Positions 43,121 to 51,747 of a stretch of 64,000 nucleotides of DNA are shown in pieces. The stretch lies in assembly GCF_014642875.1 (NCBI RefSeq), contig NZ_BMJC01000004.1, forward strand, positions 792,070 through 856,069. Direction: 5' to 3'. This stretch comes from Puia dinghuensis (GTDB lineage Bacteria; Bacteroidota; Bacteroidia; Chitinophagales; Chitinophagaceae). The notes below the pieces were generated by a model. The model was not told the DNA's origin. It saw nothing but the letters and a program-made list of their open reading frames with translations, and made no database searches. Made by a program: the position numbers and the translations under genes. Each line of letters begins with the position of its first letter. Positions within the stretch are counted from its first letter, which is position 1.

Positions 43121-43681
43121 TTACTGGTTAAGTCCACTGGCCGCACTGCTGCACACCGTCGGACAAACCTGTCCCGCTTCATATCCCTGACCGCCGGACG
43201 TTGCAGCTTCTATATGGGCCGTACCGGGGACTGGCTTCCCTTGCTGATTCACGAGGTGATTGATGATATCATTGCCAAGACTGTCGACAGGCACCAATAC
43301 CAGCTTCAGCTGACCACTGGTATCCCGGCCTAAATAGATGCGGATGCCCTTCGCATTTCCCTGCTTCTCGTTGCTCTGGGCCAGGAGGGAATAGAACACA
43401 TCGGAAGGGAATTCCTCCGCATGGCTGAAGGTGATCGAGTCGATGGCCTTGGGCCGAAGACGATTAGTAGTACTGTCCAGGGTCGCTCGAAAAGCTTTGG
43501 TGTATTTGATAGCGAGCCCGATGGGAATGACGTGGTTGCGTAGCGTATCTTCGTTTATCTGCGGCTTTCCCTTGTCCCCTTCACCGGGGCCACAGCCGGA
43601 TACTCCTGAAAGAAATAAACAAACGACGGCAACGATAAGCGCTCTCGATAGCAGCCATTTGGGCGTAGGGATCTTGTACAT
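43121..43681 (-). CDS. Lipoprotein heading the two-component operon
   Basis: A 186-residue lipoprotein beginning MYKIPTPKWLLSRALIVAVV, with a lipobox ending at the Cys of SGCGPG (near residue 30). The mature part holds an alpha/beta region (NHVIPIGLAIKYTKAFRATLD, GIRIYLGRDTSGQLKLVLVPVD) and a C-terminal VCPTVCSSA with two cysteines. The family is not recognised. The GIRIYLGR core resembles a short domain found beside 7-TM/kinase loci. The ATG at 43681 is preferred to a start 13 codons upstream. Confidence 0.72.
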   Translation of the reverse strand: MYKIPTPKWLLSRALIVAVVCLFLSGVSGCGPGEGDKGKPQINEDTLRNHVIPIGLAIKYTKAFRATLDSTTNRLRPKAIDSITFSHAEEFPSDVFYSLLAQSNEKQGNAKGIRIYLGRDTSGQLKLVLVPVDSLGNDIINHLVNQQGKPVPGTAHIEAATSGGQGYEAGQVCPTVCSSAASGLNQ

Positions 43682-44013
43682 AAGAGATGTTTTATGGTTA
43701 GTGTAATTATTGAGGCCCAATATACTATTAATGCCAATAAGGCGAATCAGGTATTACCCCCTGAATAAAATAGGTAGAAATACGCATGATTTTACGTAGG
43801 TCTGCGCTAGGTGAGCTCGCCGGGAGGTTGGACATTTGCCTTGACCCTGTTTGATCAGAATGTTGGAAATAATTTGCAAACCCCCAAACCCCCCTCTACC
43901 CTGATCAAATACCTTCAGACCATTAAACATTCGTGAGGTTACCAGCAGCAATCCCGTCGACAGGTCGGGATTTGCTGTTCTGGTAGTGGCCCGGACCCCG
44001 GGCCATATTACGA
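43682..44013. other. Intergenic region with two inverted repeats
   Basis: No convincing gene. TTTGATCAG (43850-43858) and CTGATCAAA (43901-43909) are an exact 9-bp inverted repeat 42 nt apart. CAGCAA-TCCCG (43946-43956) and CGGGA-TTTGCTG (43966-43977) form a hairpin with one bulged base, placed 37 bp after the arfB stop, but no T-run follows in either direction. The 87-codon open frame on the minus strand here has no start signal or recognisable sequence. Confidence 0.4.
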
Positions 44014-44415
44014 TCAATCATCTCCACGGACCCGCCGCCGGCCAGCCTTCACCTCGCTTTGCCGCTTTTTCTGCCCCATCCGCCGCTCCTTCGATGCCGC
44101 CGAAGGCTTCGTGGCAATCCGCCGCTTCTGTTTCTTTAGTCCCGATTCGATCAGCGCATGCATTTTCCTGATCACCTCCGCCTTATTACCCAGCTGCGTA
44201 CGGTGCACCTGCGACCGCACCTGCAAAAAGCCATCAGCATTGATCCGTGAAGCCAGTTTCGTCTCCAGCAGCCCCTTTTCATCATCCGTGAGCAGCGCCG
44301 AATCCCGGATAGAGAAATACCCCTCCACCATAGTCTCCACTTTATTCACATTCTGCCCGCCTTTTCCCCCGCTGCGGGCCGTCCGGAAAATAATTTCTTT
44401 TGTAAGTTCGATCAT
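44014..44415 (-). CDS. arfB: ArfB/YaeJ-type ribosome-rescue peptidyl-tRNA hydrolase
   Basis: A 133-residue release-factor-like protein. The catalytic GGQ motif sits in ARSGGKGGQNVNK (near residues 18-30), and the C-terminal tail is strongly basic (KKQKRRIATKPSAASKERRMGQKKRQ), as needed to enter the empty mRNA channel of stalled ribosomes. The ATG at 44415 (MIELTKEII) matches the family start; a 28-residue extension upstream overlaps the region before the YfhO-like gene and is rejected. Confidence 0.9.
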   Translation of the reverse strand: MIELTKEIIFRTARSGGKGGQNVNKVETMVEGYFSIRDSALLTDDEKGLLETKLASRINADGFLQVRSQVHRTQLGNKAEVIRKMHALIESGLKKQKRRIATKPSAASKERRMGQKKRQSEVKAGRRRVRGDD

Positions 44416-44514
44416 AGTTAAAGATAGTTTAAATTCGGCCGCGGCAAGACCATCATGGTCCATGAATTGCACTACATTGTTTGTCACATCAGCCGTCATT
44501 TTTCATAAATTAGC

Positions 44515-47085
44515 ATGAAAAAATTAAGTAAGGACTTGTTCAGGAGCAGCCTCCCGCACCTCATCGCCATCGTTGTGTTCGTGGTGGTGGCAGTGGTCTA
44601 TTGCAGGCCTGCTTATGAGAACAAGGTTCTCGAACAGGAAGATGTGCTACAGTGGCAGGGTATGGCCCACAACTCCTTTAAATACAAGGAAACACATGGC
44701 CATTTCCCCTTATGGAGCAACGGCATGTTCAGCGGCATGCCCGCCTACCAGATCGCCATGGACTCTCAGTCGGTGAGCATCCCCAATCTCTTTTACAGCC
44801 TCCTTACCCTGTATCTGAAAAAGCCCGCAAGCTTCTTCTTCCTGGCCTGCATCTGCTTCTACTTCCTGTGCGGGGTGTTGCGGGTGCATCCTTCCATCGG
44901 CATCATCGGCGGACTTGCTTACGCCTATGCCACCTACAATGCCGTCATCGTAGCCGTCGGCCATGATACAAAAATGCAGTCCATCGCCCTGTTGCCGGGC
45001 ATCATCGGGTCGTTGATCCTCATCTGCGAGCGGAAATATTGGCTCGGCATCGTCCTGACCAGTCTCTTCACCGCCCTGATGGTCTCCTTCAATCACATGC
45101 AGATCGTCTATTACACGATGATCATCGCCGGGGGACTCTTCCTGGGCTATGCCATCTCCTGGATTCGCCATAGGGAATACCGCCGCCTGGTCCGCACGCT
45201 GGCCCTGGTGATGGGCGCCACCCTCATCGGCATCCTTTCCAACGCGGTCAACCTCTTCACCACCTTCGATTCCTCCCAGGAAACGATCCGTGGCGGCAGC
45301 GAGCTGGCCGATGGCAAGGGCAACTACACCCACGACGGACTCGGCGAACAAGCCGCCTTTGACTTTAGCATGTATAAGCTGGAGCCCTTTGTCATGTTCA
45401 TCCCCGATATCTATGGCGGCAGCACCGACCTCCAGCTCCCGCCCGACCGGTCACGGGCCGCCCGGGTCCTTCAAAAATTACCACCCCGGCTGGCTGCGCA
45501 AATAGGTGAAAGCGGTCCCCGCTATTATTGGGGTGGGGTAGGGGAATTGTTCTCAGGCCCGCCCTATGTCGGCGCTATCATCATCCTGCTGGCGCTGGCT
45601 GGTTTCTTTATCCTCGACAACAAACATAAATGGTGGATCCTGGCGGTTTGCATCGCCACCATTGTCATGAGCTGGGGGGGCTATTTCCCGGCATTCAACC
45701 GCTTCCTGCTGCGCTATCTCCCCATGTACAACAAATTCCGGGCGCCAAGCATGATCCTCGTCGTCCCTACCTTCCTCTTCTGTATGATGGCCGTCCTCAC
45801 CCTGCAGGAGATCGTACAGGCGGAGAACAGGCCGGCGCTCTGGCGTCGCTATGTCCGGGGGTTGTTGTTCATAGCAGGCATCTTTATATTGCTGGCCGGG
45901 CTCTATTTTCGTTTTGACTACGCCAGTGAATACGACGCCGGGCTGCTAAAGAAAGCCGCTACCCTGGGCGATGGCGCGGTGCAGATGATCCAGACTTTCG
46001 TCACAGCCCTGCGCGGCGACCGCCAGCAGCTCTTCGCCCAATCGATCCTCCGTTCGCTGGGACTTGTCCTGGGCGCAGCTCTCGTCATCACCCTTTATAT
46101 CCGCAGGATCATCCGGCCCGGTCTTTTACTGGCCATCATCGGCTGCCTGGCCTTTGCCGACGTCATCACCATCGACCTCAACTACCTCAACGACGACAAC
46201 TATAAAGCACGGGATGATTACCAGCAGAATTTCGCCGCGACCAACGCCGACAGCACGATCATGGCGGACAAAGACTATTTCCGCGTCTTCGATCTCCGGG
46301 ACAGCATGTCCAACACCCTCACCTATGGCGCGATGACAGCCTACTTCCATCAGTCCATCGGCGGCTATCACGCCGCCAGGCTGAAGATATACGAAGACCT
46401 CATCAGCCGCCAGTTGTTCAACTTCCCCCACTGCACTCCTGTCATCGATATGCTCAACACAAAGTATATCATCCGGCGCGCTACAGCCGGCGGTGACTCG
46501 ATTGTGCAAAACAAAGCATCCCTCGGCCCGGTATGGTTCGTCCACGGGGTACAGTTCGAACCCACGGCAAAAGACGTGATGAACGCCCTCACCCAATTCG
46601 ATCCCCATGGGAAGGCAATCCTATTCACCGCAGATAGTGCCAGGGTTTCCCCGCCCGATACCACAGCAGACGCACACGATACTGCGAAGATCATCCTCGT
46701 AAAGAATGACAACGATGAGATAACCTATCTTTCCCAATCCCATCACCGGCAATTTGCCGTCTTCAGCGAAGTCTATTACAGTCGTGGCTGGGGAGCCTGG
46801 ATAGACGACAAGGAAGCGCCGATCATCCGCACCAATTACGTGTTACGGGGCCTTTCCATTCCACCCGGCCGCCATGTCATCCGCTTTTTCTTCCGCCCGT
46901 TGTCCTACTATCTGGGCCGCCAGATCCAATGGATGGCCTCCATCATCTTCCTCCTGATGGTAGTAGGCGCCACCATCGTCGGCATGCGGGAGAGCCCGTT
47001 TGCGCTTCGCAACGTATCTTCATCCGAAAAATGCGAGCCGTCATCCAGCGCGTATCCCACGCTTCCGTCACCATTGAAAGATTAG
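44515..47085 (+). CDS. YfhO-like large membrane protein
   Basis: An 856-residue protein with 12-14 membrane helices in residues 10-560, a large extracytoplasmic domain (about 570-820) and a final helix near 815-835. The N-terminal loop YCRPAYENKVLEQEDVLQW, followed by WSNGMFSGMPAYQI, is typical of Bacteroidota YfhO-like proteins, related to membrane glycosyltransferases (GT-C fold). In Bacillus, YfhO helps glycosylate lipoteichoic acid; here the acceptor is unknown. The last 55 bp overlap the dtd gene. Confidence 0.87.
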   Translation: MKKLSKDLFRSSLPHLIAIVVFVVVAVVYCRPAYENKVLEQEDVLQWQGMAHNSFKYKETHGHFPLWSNGMFSGMPAYQIAMDSQSVSIPNLFYSLLTLYLKKPASFFFLACICFYFLCGVLRVHPSIGIIGGLAYAYATYNAVIVAVGHDTKMQSIALLPGIIGSLILICERKYWLGIVLTSLFTALMVSFNHMQIVYYTMIIAGGLFLGYAISWIRHREYRRLVRTLALVMGATLIGILSNAVNLFTTFDSSQETIRGGSELADGKGNYTHDGLGEQAAFDFSMYKLEPFVMFIPDIYGGSTDLQLPPDRSRAARVLQKLPPRLAAQIGESGPRYYWGGVGELFSGPPYVGAIIILLALAGFFILDNKHKWWILAVCIATIVMSWGGYFPAFNRFLLRYLPMYNKFRAPSMILVVPTFLFCMMAVLTLQEIVQAENRPALWRRYVRGLLFIAGIFILLAGLYFRFDYASEYDAGLLKKAATLGDGAVQMIQTFVTALRGDRQQLFAQSILRSLGLVLGAALVITLYIRRIIRPGLLLAIIGCLAFADVITIDLNYLNDDNYKARDDYQQNFAATNADSTIMADKDYFRVFDLRDSMSNTLTYGAMTAYFHQSIGGYHAARLKIYEDLISRQLFNFPHCTPVIDMLNTKYIIRRATAGGDSIVQNKASLGPVWFVHGVQFEPTAKDVMNALTQFDPHGKAILFTADSARVSPPDTTADAHDTAKIILVKNDNDEITYLSQSHHRQFAVFSEVYYSRGWGAWIDDKEAPIIRTNYVLRGLSIPPGRHVIRFFFRPLSYYLGRQIQWMASIIFLLMVVGATIVGMRESPFALRNVSSSEKCEPSSSAYPTLPSPLKD

Positions 47086-47492
47086 CAGGATTAGTCAGAT
47101 CGGCCATCGGTAATGGACTGCTGGTGCTCGTCGGCATCGAAGATGCAGACACCGCCGGGGACATCGAATGGCTTTGCCAAAAGATCGTCAATCTTCGTAT
47201 TTTCAACGACAGCGAAGGGATAATGAATCTTTCGGTCAAAGACACCGGCGGCGAGATACTCCTGGTAAGCCAGTTCACGCTGCATGCCTCCACGAAAAAA
47301 GGCAACCGCCCCTCCTATATCCGTGCCAGCAAACCGGACATCGCAATCCCCCTGTACGAACAGACCATCAAAACGCTCACCGCCCATTTGGGTAAACCGA
47401 TCGGGACTGGCGAATTCGGCGCCGATATGAAAGTGGAATTGCTAAACGACGGACCGGTAACGATCCTCATCGACACGAAGAACAAGGAGTGA
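47031..47492 (+). CDS. dtd: D-aminoacyl-tRNA deacylase
   Basis: This 153-residue enzyme removes D-amino acids (and Gly mischarged on tRNA-Ala) from tRNA. The N-terminus MRAVIQRVSHASVTI is conserved, LLVSQFTLHAS (near 80) holds the SQxT motif, and a GPVTILIDT tail carries the cross-subunit NxGPVT motif as NDGPVTI. The ATG at 47031 gives the normal family length. It lies inside the last 55 bp of the YfhO-like gene in another frame, so the two are translationally linked. Confidence 0.94.
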   Translation: MRAVIQRVSHASVTIERLAGLVRSAIGNGLLVLVGIEDADTAGDIEWLCQKIVNLRIFNDSEGIMNLSVKDTGGEILLVSQFTLHASTKKGNRPSYIRASKPDIAIPLYEQTIKTLTAHLGKPIGTGEFGADMKVELLNDGPVTILIDTKNKE

Positions 47493-47528
47493 CTCCGGGC
47501 GGCCGCAGCCCACTCCCGGGATGGCGGC

Positions 47529-48206
47529 TCAGCGAACTTCGAACTTGTAGCCCATTCCGTAGAGGCTCCGGATATAATCCCCACACCCCGCCTGATGCAG
47601 CTTCCGCTTCAGGTTCTTCATATGGGAATAGATGAAGTCGAGATTATCATAGCTCATTGCCTGCTCACCGGAGAGATGTTCAGCAATGGCATTCTTGGAA
47701 ATAACGCGATTCTTGTTGGAAGCCAGGTATAGCAAGAGATCGTATTCCTTGCGCGTGAGATCGACCGGCTCCTGGTTTACCACCACCGTCTTACCCACGA
47801 GGTCTATTGTTAACTCGTTTAAAACCAGTGTCTTATTGCCCTCGAACCGCCGCCGCCTGATCACCGCCGCAATGCGCGCGTTCAGCTCAGGCAGATGAAA
47901 AGGCTTACTGAGATAGTCGTCGGCGCCAAGATTCAACCCGTCTATCTTGTCATCGATGGAGTTCCTCGCCGACAAAATAATGACCCCATCCGTCTTGTTA
48001 TTGGCCTTCAGCTCTTTCAGCACCTTCAACCCATTGCCATCCGGCAGGGAAATATCCAACAAAATACAGTCGTAATCGAATAACTCTATCTTTTCCAGGG
48101 CCGTACGACAGTCGGGAGCCAGCTCGCAAAGATAGTTCTCCCCCTTCAGATAGCTTGCCATGCTCTGGGCAAGATCAATCTCGTCCTCGACGATCAGGAT
48201 TTTCAT
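47529..48206 (-). CDS. OmpR-type response regulator without an adjacent kinase
   Basis: A 225-residue regulator: receiver domain 1-120 with Asp51 in LLDISLPDG and acidic pair EDE at 7-9, and winged-helix output domain 128-223 (LTRKEYDLLLYLASNKNRVISKNAIAEHL). No histidine kinase lies beside it, so it is an orphan in this window. The string TATTTTTG (rc of 48210-48217) immediately precedes the ATG at 48206 and matches a -7 element. Two inverted repeats lie upstream. Confidence 0.92.
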   Translation of the reverse strand: MKILIVEDEIDLAQSMASYLKGENYLCELAPDCRTALEKIELFDYDCILLDISLPDGNGLKVLKELKANNKTDGVIILSARNSIDDKIDGLNLGADDYLSKPFHLPELNARIAAVIRRRRFEGNKTLVLNELTIDLVGKTVVVNQEPVDLTRKEYDLLLYLASNKNRVISKNAIAEHLSGEQAMSYDNLDFIYSHMKNLKRKLHQAGCGDYIRSLYGMGYKFEVR

Positions 48207-48221
48207 CCGCAAAAATAAGGA

Positions 48222-48266
48222 CTACATTCTGTAGAGATACTGGAGTCGCAGATTTGACTCCAGTAT
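48222..48266. repeat. Two inverted repeats upstream of the orphan response regulator
   Basis: CTACA-TTC-TGTAG (48222-48234) and a perfect 11-bp repeat ATACTGGAGTC-N8-GACTCCAGTAT (48237-48266). The second lies 12 nt after the DUF5684 stop and could be its terminator, but no T-run follows. Its distance from the -7 element would also suit an operator. Confidence 0.5.
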
Positions 48267-48277
48267 CGACCAGCAAT

Positions 48278-48700
48278 TTATGCCGTAGCAGGCTTATCAA
48301 AATCAAAATCCGGATTCTGCGCTGCCTTGAAAGCCACCGGGTCGCCATAGGGTCCTATGTACCTTGCATCCCCAAAACCGAGGATCGGAAAGAAGACGAT
48401 ACCCAGAAGCACCAGGCCAACGGTAAAACCCTCATCTTTGCCAAAGCTTTTGGAAAGCATGTTATATGTCCAGATGATCCAGATCATATTCACATAAGGG
48501 ATCAGGCACAGCACAAGCCACCACCCGGGCTTGCCGACGATCTTGAGCATAATGTAGAAATTGTAGAAAGGAATAATGGCAGCCCAACCCGGCTGTTTGG
48601 CTTTTTCAAAAACTTTCCACATGCCGACGATTTGAATGATCGCGATGGCCAGCCCAAAAACGAGAAAAATACCCAGGAACGAATAAGAGTAAGAAGACAT
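48278..48700 (-). CDS. DUF5684 membrane protein
   Basis: A 140-residue protein with four membrane segments near 7-27, 50-70, 72-85 and 92-110. KAKQPGWAAIIPFYNFYIML followed by GKPGWWLVLCLIPYVNMIW is the DUF5684 signature, and KSFGKDEGFTVGLVLLGIVFFPILGFG follows. The C-terminal tail is soluble (about 30 residues). Some relatives lie next to signal-peptidase-like genes; function unknown. Divergent from the MazG-like gene with 49 bp between starts. Confidence 0.82.
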   Translation of the reverse strand: MSSYSYSFLGIFLVFGLAIAIIQIVGMWKVFEKAKQPGWAAIIPFYNFYIMLKIVGKPGWWLVLCLIPYVNMIWIIWTYNMLSKSFGKDEGFTVGLVLLGIVFFPILGFGDARYIGPYGDPVAFKAAQNPDFDFDKPATA

Positions 48701-48749
48701 AGGCTATATGTTTTTTTGGTGTCACCAAGATAACTTTGAATTTCAACAT

Positions 48750-49127
48750 ATGCAATACCCATATATGGTATACCCAACCACCCCCGCTCCTGATGGAGAA
48801 ATATCGATCCGCCAGGCTCAGACCCTGATAGACGACTGGATCAAAACGACCGGCGTCCGTTATTTCAGCGAACTGACGAACATGGCTATCCTCACCGAAG
48901 AAGTAGGTGAAGTAGCTCGGCTGATGAGCCGCCTATACGGCGATCAGTCCTTCAAGCCCTCGGATAAGGACAAACAATTAGGCGACGAGCTCGCCGACGT
49001 CCTCTGGGTCCTTTGCTGCATCGCCAATCAGACCGGGGTCGACCTCACCGCCGCACTGCACAATAACTTCCTCAAAAAGAACATCCGCGACGGGCAGAGA
49101 CACAAGGAAAACGAAAAGCTGAAATAA
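48750..49127 (+). CDS. MazG-like nucleotide pyrophosphohydrolase
   Basis: A 125-residue all-helical protein. EEVGEVARLMSRLYGDQS (near 50) and DELADVLWVLCCIANQTGVD (near 85) supply the four acidic metal ligands (EExxE and ExxD-type) of MazG enzymes, which hydrolyse NTPs or dNTPs to monophosphates. The ATG at 48750 (MQYPYMVY) is used; another ATG 5 codons on is possible. A perfect -7 element TAACTTTG (48731-48738) precedes it. Confidence 0.88.
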   Translation: MQYPYMVYPTTPAPDGEISIRQAQTLIDDWIKTTGVRYFSELTNMAILTEEVGEVARLMSRLYGDQSFKPSDKDKQLGDELADVLWVLCCIANQTGVDLTAALHNNFLKKNIRDGQRHKENEKLK

Positions 49128-49129
49128 TA

Positions 49130-49137
49130 TATATTTG
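49130..49137 (+). promoter_or_regulatory. -7 element TATATTTG directly before glyQS
   Basis: Perfect TAnnTTTG, overlapping the end of the MazG-like gene region and ending 5 nt before the glycyl-tRNA synthetase ATG, the same spacing as at nadE. Suggests a leaderless or near-leaderless transcript. No -33 TTG at 20 nt. Confidence 0.4.
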
Positions 49138-49141
49138 CCGA

Positions 49142-50584
49142 ATGGCAAACGATACGAACAGGTTTCAGGCGATCATTTCACATTGTAAGGAATATGGCTT
49201 TATCTTCCCATCCAGCGAGATCTATGACGGGCTCAGCGCCGTATATGACTACGGTCAGTGGGGCAGCGAACTGAAAAAGAACATAAAAGACCACTGGTGG
49301 AAAAGCATGACACAGCTCAACGAGAACATCGTAGGTATCGACGCAGCCATTTTCATGCACCCCACCACCTGGAAAGCCAGCGGCCACGTAGATAGTTTCA
49401 GCGACCCGATGATCGACAATAAGGACAGCAAGAAACGCTATCGCGTCGACCATCTCATCGAAGCCCGCATCGACGAATTGGAGAAGGAGGGCAAGAAGCC
49501 CGAAGCCGATGCGCTCCAGGCCGAGATGGACCGGCTCCTTGCCGCCAGCGACCTCCCCGGGCTGAAAACGCTCATCGAAACGCAAAAAATAAAATGTGGC
49601 GTCAGCGGCACATCCAATTGGACGGATGTCCGCGATTTCAATCTTATGTTCTCTACCCAATTGGGTAGCGTCTCCGAAGACGCCAGCGAGATCTACCTCC
49701 GCCCCGAGACCGCCCAGGGCATCTTCGTCAACTTCCTCAATGTCCAGAAGACGGGCAGGATGAAGGTCCCCTTTGGCATCGCGCAGATCGGCAAGGCCTT
49801 CCGCAACGAGATCGTCGCCCGGCAATTCATCTTCCGCATGCGGGAGTTCGAACAGATGGAAATGCAATTCTTCATCCGCCCCGGCACAGAGAACGAATGG
49901 TACAACTATTGGAAAGAAGCCCGCATGAAATGGCATCTCGGCCTGGGCATCCCCGCCGAAAAATACCGGTTTCACGATCACGTCAAGCTCGCGCATTATG
50001 CAAAAGCGGCTTGCGACATCGAATACGAATTTCCCATCGGCTTCAAGGAAGTGGAAGGCATTCACTCCCGGGGCGATTTCGACTTGAAGAATCACCAGGA
50101 ATACAGCAAAAAGAAGATGCAGTACTTCGACCCCGAGATCAACCAGAACTATATCCCCTACGTCATCGAAACCTCCATCGGTCTCGACCGGACAGTGCTG
50201 ATGGTGCTTAGCGAAGCCTATGTGGAAGAAGACCTGAGCACTCCCGAAAAAGCGGATAGCCGCGTGGTCCTCCGATTCCCGCCCCGGCTGGCCCCCATCA
50301 AACTGGCGATCCTGCCGCTTACAAAAAAAGATGGTCTGCCCGAATTAGCCCGGGAGATCATGGAAGCCTGTAAGCCGAAGTTCAGATGCTTTTATGAAGA
50401 GAAGGACGCTATTGGAAAACGCTACCGGCGAATGGACGCCATCGGCACCCCTTTCTGCGTAACGGTAGACCACCAATCCAAAGAAGACGCGACGGTGACC
50501 ATCCGTTATCGGGATAATATGCAACAAGAGCGCATCCCCATCAGCGAGGTGGCAGCCATCGTCAACCGGCAGCTCGAAGGATAA
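49142..50584 (+). CDS. glyQS: Glycyl-tRNA synthetase (dimeric eukaryote/archaea-type)
   Basis: This 480-residue class II synthetase charges tRNA-Gly. Motif 1 region YDYGQWGSELKKNIKDHWW, the RPETAQGIFVNF segment (near 192), motif 2 FRNEI...FRMREFEQMEMQFF (near 220-240) and motif 3 ETSIGLDRTVLMVL (near 347) are all present. The C-terminal anticodon-binding domain follows from about 370. It is the single-chain alpha2 form, not the GlyQ/GlyS form. Gap to the MazG-like gene is 14 nt. Confidence 0.95.
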   Translation: MANDTNRFQAIISHCKEYGFIFPSSEIYDGLSAVYDYGQWGSELKKNIKDHWWKSMTQLNENIVGIDAAIFMHPTTWKASGHVDSFSDPMIDNKDSKKRYRVDHLIEARIDELEKEGKKPEADALQAEMDRLLAASDLPGLKTLIETQKIKCGVSGTSNWTDVRDFNLMFSTQLGSVSEDASEIYLRPETAQGIFVNFLNVQKTGRMKVPFGIAQIGKAFRNEIVARQFIFRMREFEQMEMQFFIRPGTENEWYNYWKEARMKWHLGLGIPAEKYRFHDHVKLAHYAKAACDIEYEFPIGFKEVEGIHSRGDFDLKNHQEYSKKKMQYFDPEINQNYIPYVIETSIGLDRTVLMVLSEAYVEEDLSTPEKADSRVVLRFPPRLAPIKLAILPLTKKDGLPELAREIMEACKPKFRCFYEEKDAIGKRYRRMDAIGTPFCVTVDHQSKEDATVTIRYRDNMQQERIPISEVAAIVNRQLEG

Positions 50585-50626
50585 AAAAATGCGAAATTTT
50601 TAGGTATGAATAGATTATTTTATTAT

Positions 50627-50634
50627 TATATTTG
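50627..50634 (+). promoter_or_regulatory. -7 element TATATTTG upstream of the 50671 gene
   Basis: Perfect TAnnTTTG in an AT-rich stretch 36 bp before the start codon. No -33 TTG at the expected spacing, but T-rich sequence lies there. Confidence 0.4.
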
Positions 50635-50670
50635 TCCGTCCTACCTTGAAACCAAAATTTTATAAGCACA

Positions 50671-50967
50671 ATGCAACTCACCTTCGATCCAATCATTAAC
50701 CCTATCATCCTCTTATTGGGAATCAGTGGCGGTGCTTTAGCGGGTTTTATCATCGGAAGGGGAAAATTGGCAAAAACAAGATCAACGATCCATCGACTGG
50801 AGTCCGACCTGTTCCACAGCAATCAGGAAACATTGGAAGCACAAAAAGCCTTGGTAGCCCTGGAATCGCGCCTGAATGACCAGTCTATCCCTGTCATCCC
50901 GATGAAGCTTAATCCCACAAAAGAAAACACCCCCAAAGACAAGACCTCCAAGTTGAAAGATCTATAA
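50671..50967 (+). CDS. Small membrane-anchored coiled-coil protein
   Basis: A 98-residue protein. One membrane segment (IINPIILLLGISGGALAGFII, near 8-28) is followed by a basic GRGKLAKTRS and a coiled coil (about 35-70: IHRLESDLFHSNQETLEAQ) with a Lys/Pro-rich tail. No family recognised; the plan is like small YtxH/LapA-type envelope proteins. It converges on the FNR-like gene with a 2-nt gap. Confidence 0.68.
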   Translation: MQLTFDPIINPIILLLGISGGALAGFIIGRGKLAKTRSTIHRLESDLFHSNQETLEAQKALVALESRLNDQSIPVIPMKLNPTKENTPKDKTSKLKDL

Positions 50968-50969
50968 GA

Positions 50970-51710
50970 TCACCCATACAACTCCTGGTGTATCGACTTC
51001 CTGTCATAACCAAGCGCCTGTATCCGCTGTTTGGCTTCATCGATCATGTTCTTCCATCCGCAAAGAAAGAAATTAGCAGGCCTCAGCGTTTCCCCCGTCC
51101 GGCACAACTCTTCATAAATAGGATGTACATACCCCGTCCTCAACAACGGATTATCCGGGTCTGGCTTCTCCCGTGAAAAGGTAGGAATATAGTGGAAACA
51201 GGGGATCTTCGCCGCCAGATCGGTCAGCTCCTGCCGGTAGAGAGCATCGTCGAAGGTCCTGCATCCAAAGATGAGATAGATGTTCCGGTGTGCGATATTA
51301 CAGTTGAGAATATGATGACTCATGCTCCGGAAAGGCGCAACACCCGTACCGGTGCAGATAAAGAAAAGATCTTTTTCAATCGTCTCAGGCAGCGTAAAGA
51401 TCCCCTGCGGCCCGCGTAAGGTCAACTCACTCCCAACCTTCACCTCGTTGAATAGATAAGTGGTACCCGCACCTCCTTCCAGCAACACGATGACAAGCTC
51501 GATCACATTGGTGCCGTCAGGCCAGGAGGCAATGGAATAGCTGCGCACCCGCTTATTAAGCTTCTCATGAATGGGCAGATCGAGCGTCACGAATTGTCCC
51601 GGCTTGAAATCGAACGACTCCAAAGCCGGCAACTGTATCCAGAACCTCCTGGTCTGTGACGCTTCCTGCTCAATGCGGATAACCTTGCCTGTTTGCCAGG
51701 GTTGCAGCAT
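50970..51710 (-). CDS. FAD-binding oxidoreductase of the ferredoxin-NADP reductase family
   Basis: A 246-residue flavoprotein. The FAD motif RSYSIAS is near residue 57, the flavin/NAD region VGSELTLRGPQGIF near 92-105, the NAD(P) loop FICTGTGVAPFRSM near 117-130, and the C-terminal FFLCGWKNMIDEAK is the CGxxxM motif. It lacks an iron-sulphur domain, so it is probably an FNR-like reductase of ferredoxin or flavodoxin; the partner is unknown. Single gene, convergent with the 50671 gene. Confidence 0.9.
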   Translation of the reverse strand: MLQPWQTGKVIRIEQEASQTRRFWIQLPALESFDFKPGQFVTLDLPIHEKLNKRVRSYSIASWPDGTNVIELVIVLLEGGAGTTYLFNEVKVGSELTLRGPQGIFTLPETIEKDLFFICTGTGVAPFRSMSHHILNCNIAHRNIYLIFGCRTFDDALYRQELTDLAAKIPCFHYIPTFSREKPDPDNPLLRTGYVHPIYEELCRTGETLRPANFFLCGWKNMIDEAKQRIQALGYDRKSIHQELYG

Positions 51711-51747
51711 ACTAATACATTTATGGCACCCCTAATATATCATTTTT

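Noticed and set aside
43754-44017. 87-codon minus-strand frame between arfB and the lipoprotein gene
   Set aside because: No ribosome site, signal peptide or recognisable motif; it spans inverted repeats and looks like non-coding DNA.
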